Origin: an uncultured Ruminococcus sp. | GTDB lineage: Bacteria; Bacillota; Clostridia; Oscillospirales; Ruminococcaceae | Assembly (NCBI GenBank): GCA_946531975.1 | Contig: CAMNAY010000012.1 | Span: forward strand, 1-14,209 | DNA length: 14,209 nucleotides | Reading direction: 5' to 3' | Shown: positions 1 through 6,147 of the stretch, one piece after another | Layout: every line of letters starts with the position of its first letter | Numbering within the stretch: position 1 is the first letter of the stretch | Made by a program: the position numbers and the translations under genes | The notes under the pieces: model-generated | What the model saw: the letters and a program-made list of their open reading frames with translations, nothing else | Database searches by the model: none | Told to the model about the DNA's origin: nothing

Positions 1-216
1 CCGGAGCGTCTTGTGCAGTCCAAGGCTGTCATCAAAACGCCGGAGATTGTCGTCAATGTGAAGAATGAAGCAAAGAACAAGATCCGGCTTGATAAGATCA
101 ACGGCAGACACTGCATGGTCATTGAACTGGACGATGCAATGATCGAGGTCAACGGCTATGACCTGAAGGTCCCGGGTGTGCTGGATCCTGACCAGAATAC
201 GCCCTGGGCAGAGTGA
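1..216 (+). CDS. C-terminal end of a DUF4317-like protein (partial)
   Basis: The reading frame is open from the first base (codons PERLVQSK...) and stops with TGA at 214-216, so this is the 3' end of a gene that starts outside the window. A GTG at 13 is not needed as a start and has no ribosome binding site. The visible 71 residues contain TPEIVVNV, then INGRHCMVIELDD and IEVNGYDL. This pattern resembles the C-terminus of DUF4317 proteins of Clostridia, which end in an INGxKYxxI...EVNG segment; this is recognition from memory, not a search. The function of DUF4317 is unknown. The next gene starts 24 nt downstream with no terminator between, so read-through into the glycosidase is possible. 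Confidence 0.5.
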   Translation, partial: PERLVQSKAVIKTPEIVVNVKNEAKNKIRLDKINGRHCMVIELDDAMIEVNGYDLKVPGVLDPDQNTPWAE

Positions 217-230
217 AATAACCGTTTTAT

Positions 231-236
231 GGGGGA
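231..236 (+). promoter_or_regulatory. Ribosome binding site deciding the GH43 start
   Basis: GGGGGA lies 4 nt before the ATG at 241. The in-frame ATG at 229 overlaps this site and has only AT-rich sequence (ataaccgtttt) upstream, so 241 is preferred. Confidence 0.55.
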
Positions 237-240
237 TTTT

Positions 241-1584
241 ATGAGCGGAAAAGCATGGAATGTTCCGAAACCGGTGAATGTAATTTCTTCGGAAATCTAC
301 TGCGCCGATCCGACTGCGGCAGAATTCCGCGGCAGATTGTATGTTTACGGTACGAACGATCATCAGCAGTACAGAGAGGGCAAGACCGGCAGCAATACTT
401 ATGAAGCGATCCGTTCGCTGGTTGTGTTCTCGACCGGGGACATGGTCAACTGGCAGTATCACGGCGAAATCCGCGTCGGTGAGATCGCGCCGTGGATCTA
501 TGCTTCATGGGCACCGTCGATCATTGCACGGGAGGAGTCCGACGGACTGACGCATTTTTATCTGTACTTCTCAAACAGCGGCTGCGGTGTCGGCGTCATT
601 ACTTCGACCGATCCCGTTTCGGGCTGGCGCGACCCGCTCGGAAAACCTCTGATCGAAGCGGGAATGCCGACACTCGGCGATGTGCCGAATCCGTTTGATC
701 CGGGTGCGGCGCTGGATGCGCAGGGAAACGGCTGGCTGACCTTTGGCGGCGGCGTCGCGAAAAACGGCAGTCCGGCAATGCCCCGTACTGCGCGGATTGT
801 GCGGCTGGGTGCCGATCTGATTTCTGTCGGCAGCGAATTCAGCGAGATTCCTGCACCGTATTTTTACGAGGCGAGTGAGCTGAATATCCTTGGAGATACA
901 TTCCTTTACACGTTCAATACGAACTGGGAGCCGCGCACTGACTGGCAGCAGACCGATGCTGCGCCCGCGACCCGATGCAGCATGTGCTGCATGACGACAA
1001 AAACGCCGCTGGATTCCGCGTCGTGGCAGTATCGCAGAGATTACTTCGCAAATCCCGGCGATCAGGGCTGCCCCGACAGCAACAATCACACGCATCTGCA
1101 CAATTTCTGCGGACAGTGGTATCTGTTTTATCACACGCTTCAGCGTGAGGCTGCGATCGGTGAGACCGGCGGCTATCGCTCTCTCTGTGTCACGCCGTCT
1201 GCTGCCGATGCGGAGAACGGCTGCGGCAAAACCGTCATTGCTGAGGTGAAGCAGCTTCGACCGCTCGATCCGTTCACAGCACATGCCGCTGCGGAGTGCT
1301 TCAGCGCCTCAGGTATCACATTTGTGACGGACGGGAACGGAACGGTTACGGGTGTTCGTGCGGAGGAAGCCGGTGCATGGATCTGTGTGCGCGGCGCGGA
1401 TTTCGGGAATGCTGGTGCCTGCGGATTTGTCCCGCAGATCACCGGCGGAACTGCGGCGCTTTTGCTCGACAGCCCCGAAGGTTCGGCTGTGTCTTTCGAT
1501 GCACCGCTGACCGGCTGCCATGATCTGTATCTGGTTCTCTCCGATGCGGGATGTGTCCTGACGAACTGGCAGTTTACTGCATGA
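241..1584 (+). CDS. Glycoside hydrolase family 43 enzyme with C-terminal CBM6-like module
   Basis: This 447-residue protein is a five-bladed beta-propeller glycosidase of family GH43, a group that removes arabinose or xylose from plant polysaccharides and oligosaccharides. The family signature is readable: the general base D23 in YCADPT, the pKa-modulating D153 in NPFDPG, and the general acid E210 in FYEASEL, followed by a HLHNFCGQWYLFYHT segment typical of the propeller's last blades. From about residue 345 to the end a beta-sandwich resembling CBM6 follows (GAWICVRGADFG, ALLLDSPEG, CHDLYLVLSD, ending NWQF). There is no signal peptide, so it probably acts in the cytoplasm on imported oligosaccharides. 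I used the ATG at 241, not 229, because of the GGGGGA site. No sugar transporter or regulator lies beside it here, so the exact substrate (arabinan, arabinoxylan or xylo-oligosaccharides) cannot be read from context. Confidence 0.88.
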   Translation: MSGKAWNVPKPVNVISSEIYCADPTAAEFRGRLYVYGTNDHQQYREGKTGSNTYEAIRSLVVFSTGDMVNWQYHGEIRVGEIAPWIYASWAPSIIAREESDGLTHFYLYFSNSGCGVGVITSTDPVSGWRDPLGKPLIEAGMPTLGDVPNPFDPGAALDAQGNGWLTFGGGVAKNGSPAMPRTARIVRLGADLISVGSEFSEIPAPYFYEASELNILGDTFLYTFNTNWEPRTDWQQTDAAPATRCSMCCMTTKTPLDSASWQYRRDYFANPGDQGCPDSNNHTHLHNFCGQWYLFYHTLQREAAIGETGGYRSLCVTPSAADAENGCGKTVIAEVKQLRPLDPFTAHAAAECFSASGITFVTDGNGTVTGVRAEEAGAWICVRGADFGNAGACGFVPQITGGTAALLLDSPEGSAVSFDAPLTGCHDLYLVLSDAGCVLTNWQFTA

Positions 1585-1588
1585 GATC

Positions 1589-1631
1589 AGCCCTCTTTTG
1601 CCGGATGCAGCAATTTCGGCAAAAGAGGGCT
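1589..1631 (+). terminator. Rho-independent terminator after the GH43 gene
   Basis: A perfect 15-bp stem (AGCCCTCTTTTGCCG at 1589-1603 with its complement at 1617-1631) encloses a 13-nt loop, 4 nt after the GH43 stop. Only a short T tract (TTTCTGTT) follows. It separates the glycosidase from the recombinase unit. Confidence 0.85.
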
Positions 1632-1668
1632 TTCTGTTCGGAACGTCACAGTTTTTTTATTCAGCACC

Positions 1669-1697
1669 TTGAAAAATCCATGGAAATGCGGTATAAT
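1669..1697 (+). promoter_or_regulatory. Sigma-A promoter of the recombinase-ymdB unit
   Basis: TTGAAA (1669-1674), a 17-nt spacer and a consensus TATAAT (1692-1697) lie 39 nt before the ATG of the recombinase. It probably drives the recombinase, the small membrane protein and ymdB as one transcript. Confidence 0.75.
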
Positions 1698-1736
1698 AAA
1701 AAGAGTATGTAATTCGGAAAGAAAGGGGCTGTGTAC

Positions 1737-2717
1737 ATGGAGATTGACCGGAGCTTGAATCCGATGTTTCTGAATGACTATCTGACCTACCTCGATGTAA
1801 TCCGCGGGAAGGCGAAGCGCACTGTGACAGAATATTACAATGACGCTGCAATGTTCCTGCGCTGGCTGCACTGTACCGTACAGCACATGCCCGTTTCCGA
1901 TGCGGCAGAGGTCGCGCTGACAAGCGTGACGGAAGCGGAACTGAAGCAGGTCAATATCGCGCTGCTCTACGATTATATCCGCTATCTGCGCGATTTCCGC
2001 GGAAATACGCCGCGCTCGGTCTCCCGCAGAATGAGCGCCGTGCGCAGTCTGTTCAAGTATCTGACCAAGACAAAGGGGCTGCTCGATGCCGACCCCTGCC
2101 AGAATCTGGAGCTGCCCTCTGTCAAGAAGAAGCTGCCGCGGTTTCTGACGCTGGAGGAGAGCGAGCGGATGCTGCAAAGCGCCGAACAGATGCCGGAGCA
2201 TGAAATGCTGCGTGATTACTGCATCGTAACCCTGTTTCTGAACTGCGGATTCCGTCTGGCGGAGCTGGTCGGCATGAATGTCGGTGATGTCGATTATTTC
2301 AACCGCCAGATCCGCGTGCTGGGAAAGGGCAGCAAGGAGCGGATTGTCTATCTGAACGATGCCTGCCTTGCCGCAATTCAGGAATATGTGCAGTCGCGGG
2401 AGAATCCGCCGCAGGAGCCGAATGCACTGTTTCTCAGCCGGAATCACCGGCGCATCAGCCGCCGCAGAGTGCAGCAGATTGTCGAGAATACACTGGCTGC
2501 ATCGGGGCTTGCCGGACGCGGACTCTCGACACATAAGCTCCGTCATACCGCTGCAACGCTGATGTATCAGCACGGGCATGTCGATACACTGACGCTCAAG
2601 GAGATTCTTGGGCATCAGTCCATTGCAACCACTGAGATCTACACACACCTCTCCAGCGAACAGCGGCAGGCTGCGATTGACAGCAACCCGCTCGCGGGAG
2701 AGCATCGAAAAAAGTAA
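1737..2717 (+). CDS. Xer-family tyrosine recombinase
   Basis: A 326-residue tyrosine recombinase with the XerC/XerD layout: an N-terminal SAM-like core-binding domain (about residues 8-105, LNDYLTYLDVIRGKAKRTV) and a C-terminal catalytic domain. All six catalytic positions are present: R173 (GFRLAEL), K200 (GKGSKER), H266 and R269 (HKLRH), H293 (LGHQS) and the nucleophile Y302 (IYTHLS). The family resolves chromosome dimers at dif by strand exchange, normally as a XerC-XerD pair with FtsK. I start at ATG 1737, which has AAAGGGG 8 nt upstream; a GTG at 1731 is too close to that site. No integrase-type neighbours, att sites or phage genes are present, and it heads a run of housekeeping genes, so a chromosomal Xer protein is likelier than an element integrase. 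XerC versus XerD cannot be settled from sequence alone, so no symbol is given. Confidence 0.88.
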   Translation: MEIDRSLNPMFLNDYLTYLDVIRGKAKRTVTEYYNDAAMFLRWLHCTVQHMPVSDAAEVALTSVTEAELKQVNIALLYDYIRYLRDFRGNTPRSVSRRMSAVRSLFKYLTKTKGLLDADPCQNLELPSVKKKLPRFLTLEESERMLQSAEQMPEHEMLRDYCIVTLFLNCGFRLAELVGMNVGDVDYFNRQIRVLGKGSKERIVYLNDACLAAIQEYVQSRENPPQEPNALFLSRNHRRISRRRVQQIVENTLAASGLAGRGLSTHKLRHTAATLMYQHGHVDTLTLKEILGHQSIATTEIYTHLSSEQRQAAIDSNPLAGEHRKK

Positions 2718-2729
2718 CGGAGGGGCATC

Positions 2730-3107
2730 ATGGAAAAACGGGAAATTATGGCGGTGATCCTTGCAGTGATTGGTATCTGCATTGTGATCGGCGTGGTCAA
2801 TATGTTCCGCGGCAAGGACAATCAGGAAAGCAGTTCGGACTCCCTGCCGGCAGTGTCTGATGTTGTTCTGACCAGGAAAACGGACTACTGGGATTATCTT
2901 CGCGAGCAGCAGGAAACGACAACTGCGACACAAATCACGGAAATGACGGGCGATGTCACCGGCGACGTGACCGGCGATGTGACCGGCGATGTGCCGGATA
3001 CGACTGACGTGACCGGTTCGGCAGCACCTGCTGAATCTGTAACGACAGTGACGACGGCCACAACTGAGGAGGAAACCGCCTTTGTGATTGTAGCACCGCT
3101 GCGCTGA
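2730..3107 (+). CDS. Small single-pass membrane protein with Thr-rich repetitive tail
   Basis: I do not recognise a family. The 125-residue product starts MEKREIMAVILAVIGICIV: a short charged N-terminus, one hydrophobic segment (about residues 7-25) and then a polar, Ser/Thr/Asp/Val-rich region to the end. There is no lipobox or clear signal-peptidase site, so a bitopic anchor with the tail outside the membrane is the simplest reading. Residues about 74-89 are four GDVT-type tetrapeptides (the last is GDVP) from a 12-bp DNA repeat, followed by a degenerate Thr/Val-rich stretch. GGAGGGG at 2719-2725 precedes the ATG. It begins 12 nt after the recombinase stop and ends 21 nt before ymdB, so it is almost certainly co-transcribed with both. 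The low-complexity tail suggests a linker or spacer; no function is proposed. Confidence 0.75.
   Translation: MEKREIMAVILAVIGICIVIGVVNMFRGKDNQESSSDSLPAVSDVVLTRKTDYWDYLREQQETTTATQITEMTGDVTGDVTGDVTGDVPDTTDVTGSAAPAESVTTVTTATTEEETAFVIVAPLR
2949..2996 (+). repeat. Four tandem 12-bp units in coding sequence
   Basis: GGCGATGTSACC-like units run in frame four times (2949, 2961, 2973, 2985), encoding GDVT GDVT GDVT GDVP. Units differ at only one or two bases, which suggests recent slippage and possible length variation between strains. Confidence 0.85.
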
Positions 3108-3128
3108 GCCGGAAAAGTGAGGAAAACT

Positions 3129-3908
3129 ATGAAACTGCTGATGTTCGGAGATGTTGTCGGGGAAGCCGGTACCGGCTGCTTTCAGAAGGCTGCACCGCGC
3201 CTGAAGCGGGAATACGGTGCGGATCTGGTGATCGTCAACGGCGAAAACTCCGCTGCCGGAAACGGAATAACGGAGCAGTCTGCGCAGCAGCTCTTTGCAG
3301 GCGGTGCTGATGTCATTACGACCGGAAACCACTGCTTCCGCCGCCGCTGTGACCACATTTTCTCGGATCCGCGGATTCTGCGTCCGGCGAATTATCCGGG
3401 GGATGCGCCGGGAAGCGGCATGTATCTGCTCGACTGCGGACGCTATTCACTTGCGGTCATCAACCTCATGGGAACGGCTTTTATGGAGCCGCTGGACAAT
3501 CCGTTTACCGTGATCAACAGCCTGCTGGAAACCGCCGGAACAAAGAATATTCTGGTCGATTTTCATGCGGAGGCGACTGCGGAAAAGCGTGCAATGGGCT
3601 GGTATCTGGCAGGTCGCGTCTCTGCGGTAATCGGAACCCATACGCATGTGCAGACGGCGGATGAGGAAATCCTCGACGGAAAGACCGGTTATCTCACCGA
3701 CGTCGGCATGAACGGCGGTGCGCGGTCCGTGCTGGGTGTGCGTGTTGAGCAGGCGGTCATGAAGCAGCGCTTTCACCGTCCGGTCCAGTTTTCGGAGGCG
3801 GAACCGCCCTGTATCATCAATGCAGTGTGCGTAGAAATCGACACCAAATCCGGCATTTGTACCAAAATTGATAGAATATTTACAAGAGAATCCACAATTA
3901 TTTCGTGA
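3129..3908 (+). CDS. ymdB: YmdB-family metallophosphoesterase (2',3'-cyclic nucleotide phosphodiesterase)
   Basis: A 259-residue calcineurin-like phosphoesterase of the YmdB/TIGR00282 family. In B. subtilis YmdB hydrolyses 2',3'- and 3',5'-cyclic nucleotides and affects biofilm and colony behaviour. The dinuclear metal-site residues are readable: D8 (LMFGD), E39-N40 (VNGEN), N67-H68 (TTGNH), H146 (DFHAE), H171 and H173 (GTHTH). Length matches the family (about 255-270). I start at ATG 3129, preceded by GTGAGGAAAA; a GTG at 3117 overlaps that site and would add four residues without homology. It follows the small membrane gene by 21 nt and precedes spoVS. The ymdB-spoVS order is the same as in B. 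subtilis (rny-ymdB-spoVS). The residues after the metal-binding GNH (CFRRRCDHIF) differ from the common GNHxWDKKE form. Confidence 0.9.
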   Translation: MKLLMFGDVVGEAGTGCFQKAAPRLKREYGADLVIVNGENSAAGNGITEQSAQQLFAGGADVITTGNHCFRRRCDHIFSDPRILRPANYPGDAPGSGMYLLDCGRYSLAVINLMGTAFMEPLDNPFTVINSLLETAGTKNILVDFHAEATAEKRAMGWYLAGRVSAVIGTHTHVQTADEEILDGKTGYLTDVGMNGGARSVLGVRVEQAVMKQRFHRPVQFSEAEPPCIINAVCVEIDTKSGICTKIDRIFTRESTIIS

Positions 3909-3912
3909 ATGC

Positions 3913-3941
3913 TTGACTTTTTTCGTGAAATGTATTATACT
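3913..3941 (+). promoter_or_regulatory. Sigma-A-like promoter of spoVS
   Basis: TTGACT (3913-3918), a 17-nt spacer and TATACT (3936-3941) begin 5 nt after the ymdB stop, giving spoVS its own transcript with a leader of about 70 nt. B. subtilis spoVS uses sigma-H; I could not find a convincing sigma-H match here. Confidence 0.7.
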
Positions 3942-4002
3942 AAAGGTGCAGTACAAAGCAATATCTTAAAACCACATCAACATTATTTCATTTTTTTGAT
4001 CT

Positions 4003-4010
4003 AAGGAGGT
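4003..4010 (+). promoter_or_regulatory. Near-perfect ribosome binding site of spoVS
   Basis: AAGGAGGT complements the 16S rRNA 3' end over eight bases and sits 7 nt before the ATG at 4018. It is the strongest such site in the window, fitting high expression of a small protein. Confidence 0.85.
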
Positions 4011-4017
4011 CACCCCA

Positions 4018-4278
4018 ATGGAAGTATTAAAAGTATCATCTCACTCCACACCGAATTCCGTCGCCGGTGCGATTGCCGGTGTTATTCGTGAACAGCGGGT
4101 CGTCGAGGTTCAGGCGGTCGGCGCAGGTGCGGCAAATCAGGCAATCAAGTCGATTGCGATCGCGCGCGGATATCTCGCACCGATCGGAATTGATCTGGTA
4201 TGTATTCCGGCATTTGCCAGCATTGAGATCGACGGCGAAGAACGTACTGCAATGAAGCTCATCTGCGAGCCTCGCTGA
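4018..4278 (+). CDS. spoVS: Stage V sporulation protein S
   Basis: The 86-residue product has exactly the length of B. subtilis SpoVS and its typical start MEVLKVSSHSTPNSVAGAIAG. It also has the conserved GAGAANQAIKSIAIARGY block, consistent with the Alba-like nucleic-acid-binding fold of this family. In B. subtilis SpoVS acts in sporulation at the step of septation, coat and cortex assembly, and its loss also alters early sporulation gene activity. The protein is soluble, with no signal or membrane segment. It has its own promoter and a very strong ribosome binding site, and ends before a bidirectional terminator shared with sigE. Confidence 0.96.
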   Translation: MEVLKVSSHSTPNSVAGAIAGVIREQRVVEVQAVGAGAANQAIKSIAIARGYLAPIGIDLVCIPAFASIEIDGEERTAMKLICEPR

Positions 4279-4290
4279 AAAAAACAAGAG

Positions 4291-4319
4291 CGCCGCATTC
4301 CTGTTTCGGGAATGCGGCG
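4291..4319. terminator. Bidirectional terminator between spoVS and sigE
   Basis: An 11-bp GC-rich stem (CGCCGCATTCC at 4291-4301 with 4309-4319) has a 7-nt loop. On the - strand it is followed by CTCTTGTTTTTTT, a good tract for ending the spoIIG operon. On the + strand TTTCAATTTTA follows, ending spoVS. Confidence 0.88.
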
Positions 4320-4337
4320 TTTCAATTTTATACGTGT

Positions 4338-5054
4338 TTACGAGAAAATTACATCCTCCAGCTCTGCTCTGAGCCGCTTGATAATCTTCTTCTCCAGCCT
4401 TGAAATATAGGACTGTGAAATGCCGATCGCGTCAGCAACTTCCTTCTGCGTCTTCTCCTGCCCGCCGTTCAGCCCGAAGCGCATTTCCATGATCTGGCGC
4501 TCTCTGGGGTTCAGGCGGCTGACTGCTTCGCGGAGAATTTTTCGCTCAGAATCGTCCTCAATGCCGCGGCAGACGACGTCTTCCTCGGTGCCGAGCAGGT
4601 CTGAGAGCAGCAGTTCATTGCCGTCCCAGTCCACCTTCAGCGGCTCGTCAATCGAGATTTCGGCGCGGTATTGCGAGACCTTCCGTAAGTGCATTAAAAT
4701 TTCATTTTCGATGCATCGGGAGGCATATGTCGCGAGTTTGATGTTCTTTTCAGGGTGAAATGTACTGACCGCTTTCATCAGTCCGATCGTCCCGATTGAG
4801 ATGAGATCGTCCAGATGAACTGCCGGAGATTCAAACTTTTTTGCGATGTAAACAACCAGCCGGAGATTGTGAACGATCAGCGTTTCCCGTGCGGTGCAGT
4901 CACCCTGTGCGAGCGCGCGGAATGCCGCTTCCTCATCGGCGCGGGTGAGCGGTGCGGGGAGCTGATCGCAGCCGCCGAGATAGTGGATCTCCTGTTCGTC
5001 GGGCGGATGCAGGAACAGGCGGATCGTCAGGAAAACGTGCGTAAACAGATTCAT
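4338..5054 (-). CDS. sigE: RNA polymerase sporulation sigma factor SigE (pro-sigma-E)
   Basis: A 238-residue sigma-70 family factor, almost the length of B. subtilis SigE (239). It directs early mother-cell transcription during sporulation. Region 2 is highly conserved (NLRLVVYIAKKFES, DLISIGTIGLMKAV, LATYASRCIENEILMHLRK), followed by DEPLKVDWDGNELLLSDLLGT, a SigE/SigK hallmark, and region 4 (RERQIMEMRFGL, ISQSYISRLEKKIIKRL). An N-terminal hydrophobic pro-segment (LFTHVFLTIRLFLH) precedes QEIHYLGG, which aligns with the processing region EVYYIGG of B. subtilis pro-SigE, so cleavage near Y25 is expected. The ATG has GGAGGG 6 nt upstream. It sits 15 nt after spoIIGA, the gene of its processing protease, which favours SigE over the similar SigK. 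No sigG follows, unlike in B. subtilis. Confidence 0.95.
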   Translation of the reverse strand: MNLFTHVFLTIRLFLHPPDEQEIHYLGGCDQLPAPLTRADEEAAFRALAQGDCTARETLIVHNLRLVVYIAKKFESPAVHLDDLISIGTIGLMKAVSTFHPEKNIKLATYASRCIENEILMHLRKVSQYRAEISIDEPLKVDWDGNELLLSDLLGTEEDVVCRGIEDDSERKILREAVSRLNPRERQIMEMRFGLNGGQEKTQKEVADAIGISQSYISRLEKKIIKRLRAELEDVIFS

Positions 5055-5069
5055 AAGTATCCCTCCGTT

Positions 5070-5891
5070 TTATGGTGCAGCGCACGCCGGAACGATCGCG
5101 GGTGTTTCGGGTGCGGCATCGTCTGAGACTGCAATCAGCAGATCGGCGCGGCATGCAGCCAAAGGGCACTCGCTCCGGCTGACGGTTACGGCTTCTGGCT
5201 GAAATGCGGGCAGCAGGCGCGCGCCCGTCACGGTCCGGACTGGAAGCATCCGGAAGCCCTTGCAGGACGAGAGCGCTGTGACTGTATCCGGATAGCGCGA
5301 CAGCCATGATTCGAGTGCGGCGGCAGCACAGACAGCGACCGGCTTGCCCGTGAACGGATCGCGCAGGGTATTGCCGGTGTCACTGAGCGCATGCAGCGCG
5401 AAATCACGCCCGCTGATCCGGAAATGAAGGAGCAGGGAACGGCTCTGCCGGACAGCATTCCGGCGGCTGAAATATGCGGAGATGCCTGCGGCGAGTGCGG
5501 TGCCGAGCAGCAGCGTCATGAGCGAGACATCGGCGTAAATGACAGTGTTCCGCGTATAGAATCCGACCGGCGCGCGGATACGGGAGAGTGCATAGACTGT
5601 GCCGCAGAAGAACAGGCTGAGTCCGAGAAACAGCGCCGTCGTTCTGAGCAAATGCCGGAAACCGAACGCAGCAGCGCAGACTGCAAATGCAGCAACAGCA
5701 CGGAAAATCAGGCAGAGAGCAGCCGGCAGCGGCGGCAGCAGGACTGTCAGCGCAAATGCCGCACCGATCCCTGCGGCGAGCAGTCCGCGCAGGCGCGGCA
5801 GCGGCAAATGGGCGAGGGAAGCGGCAGCATGCAGCAGTGCATAATCTGCCCAGAGATTTGACAGCAGCAGAACATCGAGATAGATCACCAT
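5070..5891 (-). CDS. spoIIGA: Sigma-E processing peptidase SpoIIGA
   Basis: A 273-residue membrane protease that removes the pro-segment of sigma-E in the mother cell after a forespore signal (SpoIIR in B. subtilis). The N-terminal half holds about five hydrophobic segments (first MVIYLDVLLLSNLWADYALL, matching MKIYLDV of the family). The C-terminal half carries the aspartic protease motif LSDTGNTLRDP with the catalytic aspartate at D171, equivalent to D183 of B. subtilis (LIDSGNQLYDP). I start at ATG 5891 because family homology begins there and GGTGAT lies upstream. An upstream in-frame ATG at 5969 would run through the promoter and Spo0A box. It is somewhat shorter than the B. subtilis protein (309), mainly at the C-terminus. 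It is the first gene of the spoIIG operon, 15 nt before sigE. Confidence 0.92.
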   Translation of the reverse strand: MVIYLDVLLLSNLWADYALLHAAASLAHLPLPRLRGLLAAGIGAAFALTVLLPPLPAALCLIFRAVAAFAVCAAAFGFRHLLRTTALFLGLSLFFCGTVYALSRIRAPVGFYTRNTVIYADVSLMTLLLGTALAAGISAYFSRRNAVRQSRSLLLHFRISGRDFALHALSDTGNTLRDPFTGKPVAVCAAAALESWLSRYPDTVTALSSCKGFRMLPVRTVTGARLLPAFQPEAVTVSRSECPLAACRADLLIAVSDDAAPETPAIVPACAAP

Positions 5892-5907
5892 TCCGATCAC
5901 CGTTTTC

Positions 5908-5941
5908 AGTATAGCACAGTGCGGACAAAATCGGTGTCGAA
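5908..5941 (-). promoter_or_regulatory. spoIIG promoter with Spo0A box
   Basis: Reading the - strand, TATACT (5913-5908) with an upstream TGC forms an extended -10. The Spo0A box TGTCGAA is perfect on the + strand at 5935-5941, that is TTCGACA on the coding strand, 21 nt upstream of the -10. B. subtilis spoIIG likewise combines a sigma-A -10 with over-spaced Spo0A boxes across the -35 zone. No TTGACA stands at the standard 17-nt spacing, consistent with dependence on an activator. The predicted transcript start is only about 10 nt before the ATG. Confidence 0.62.
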
Positions 5942-5948
5942 TCCCCGT

Positions 5949-5963
5949 CCGGGCAGTGCCCGG
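5949..5963. repeat. 15-bp perfect palindrome, copy 1
   Basis: CCGGGCA-G-TGCCCGG is an odd-centred perfect palindrome 35 nt upstream of the spoIIG -10. Its 13-bp core CGGGCAGTGCCCG recurs at 10688-10700 upstream of spoIIA. It has no T tract, so it is not a terminator. An operator or a dispersed intergenic palindrome are both possible. Confidence 0.7.
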
Positions 5964-5972
5964 CTCCAATTT

Positions 5973-6063
5973 GCGAAAGGCTGCACTGCTTCGCTTCTCT
6001 CAAGCAGCTCCGCAACTGCCGCAGGAGTCTCCTTGGGAGAAGTGCGACTGTGCATCCTTTCGC
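5973..6063. other. Long imperfect inverted repeat (structured intergenic element)
   Basis: An outer stem (5973-5986 with 6050-6063, 13 of 14 pairs) and an inner stem (5994-6004 with 6032-6042, 11 pairs including one G-U) are nested, separated by a 7-by-7 internal loop, with a 27-nt tip. The element lies between the divergent spoIIG and polA promoters, so neither mRNA should contain it. No ORF or promoter of its own was identified. It could be a small RNA, a remnant repeat or a DNA cruciform; the function is unknown. Confidence 0.55.
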
Positions 6064-6086
6064 TCACGCCGGCGCGGACTCCGCGC

Positions 6087-6115
6087 TTGACGAAGGCGCG
6101 GTTTCGTGGTACAAT
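6087..6115 (+). promoter_or_regulatory. Sigma-A promoter of polA-rimI
   Basis: TTGACG (6087-6092), a 17-nt spacer and TACAAT (6110-6115) with a TGG extended -10 lie 32 nt before the polA ATG. Confidence 0.8.
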
Positions 6116-6147
6116 AGGGGTATCACATGCAGAAAGGAATCCTGCTC

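Noticed and set aside
1687..1716. Weak resemblance to a Firmicutes dif site (TATGTAA arm) just upstream of the Xer gene
   Set aside because: Only one arm matches over seven bases, and the stretch is better explained as the -10 region of a consensus sigma-A promoter.
1587..3356. Very long - strand open frame (589 codons) opposite the recombinase and membrane-protein genes
   Set aside because: It is the antisense shadow of GC-rich genes, has no homology pattern, and overlaps three well-supported + strand genes. The same applies to the long antisense frames opposite polA (6289-7869) and the ATPase (12121-13563).
3880..3912. Possible sigma-H promoter for spoVS (AGAGAAT and GTGAAT)
   Set aside because: The -35 lacks the GGA core and the match is poor; the TTGACT-17-TATACT promoter just downstream is far better.
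5930..5948. GGTGTCGAATCCCCG looks like a tRNA T-arm
   Set aside because: There is no complementary arm, acceptor stem or anticodon arm around it; the TGTCGAA part fits a Spo0A box at the spoIIG promoter.
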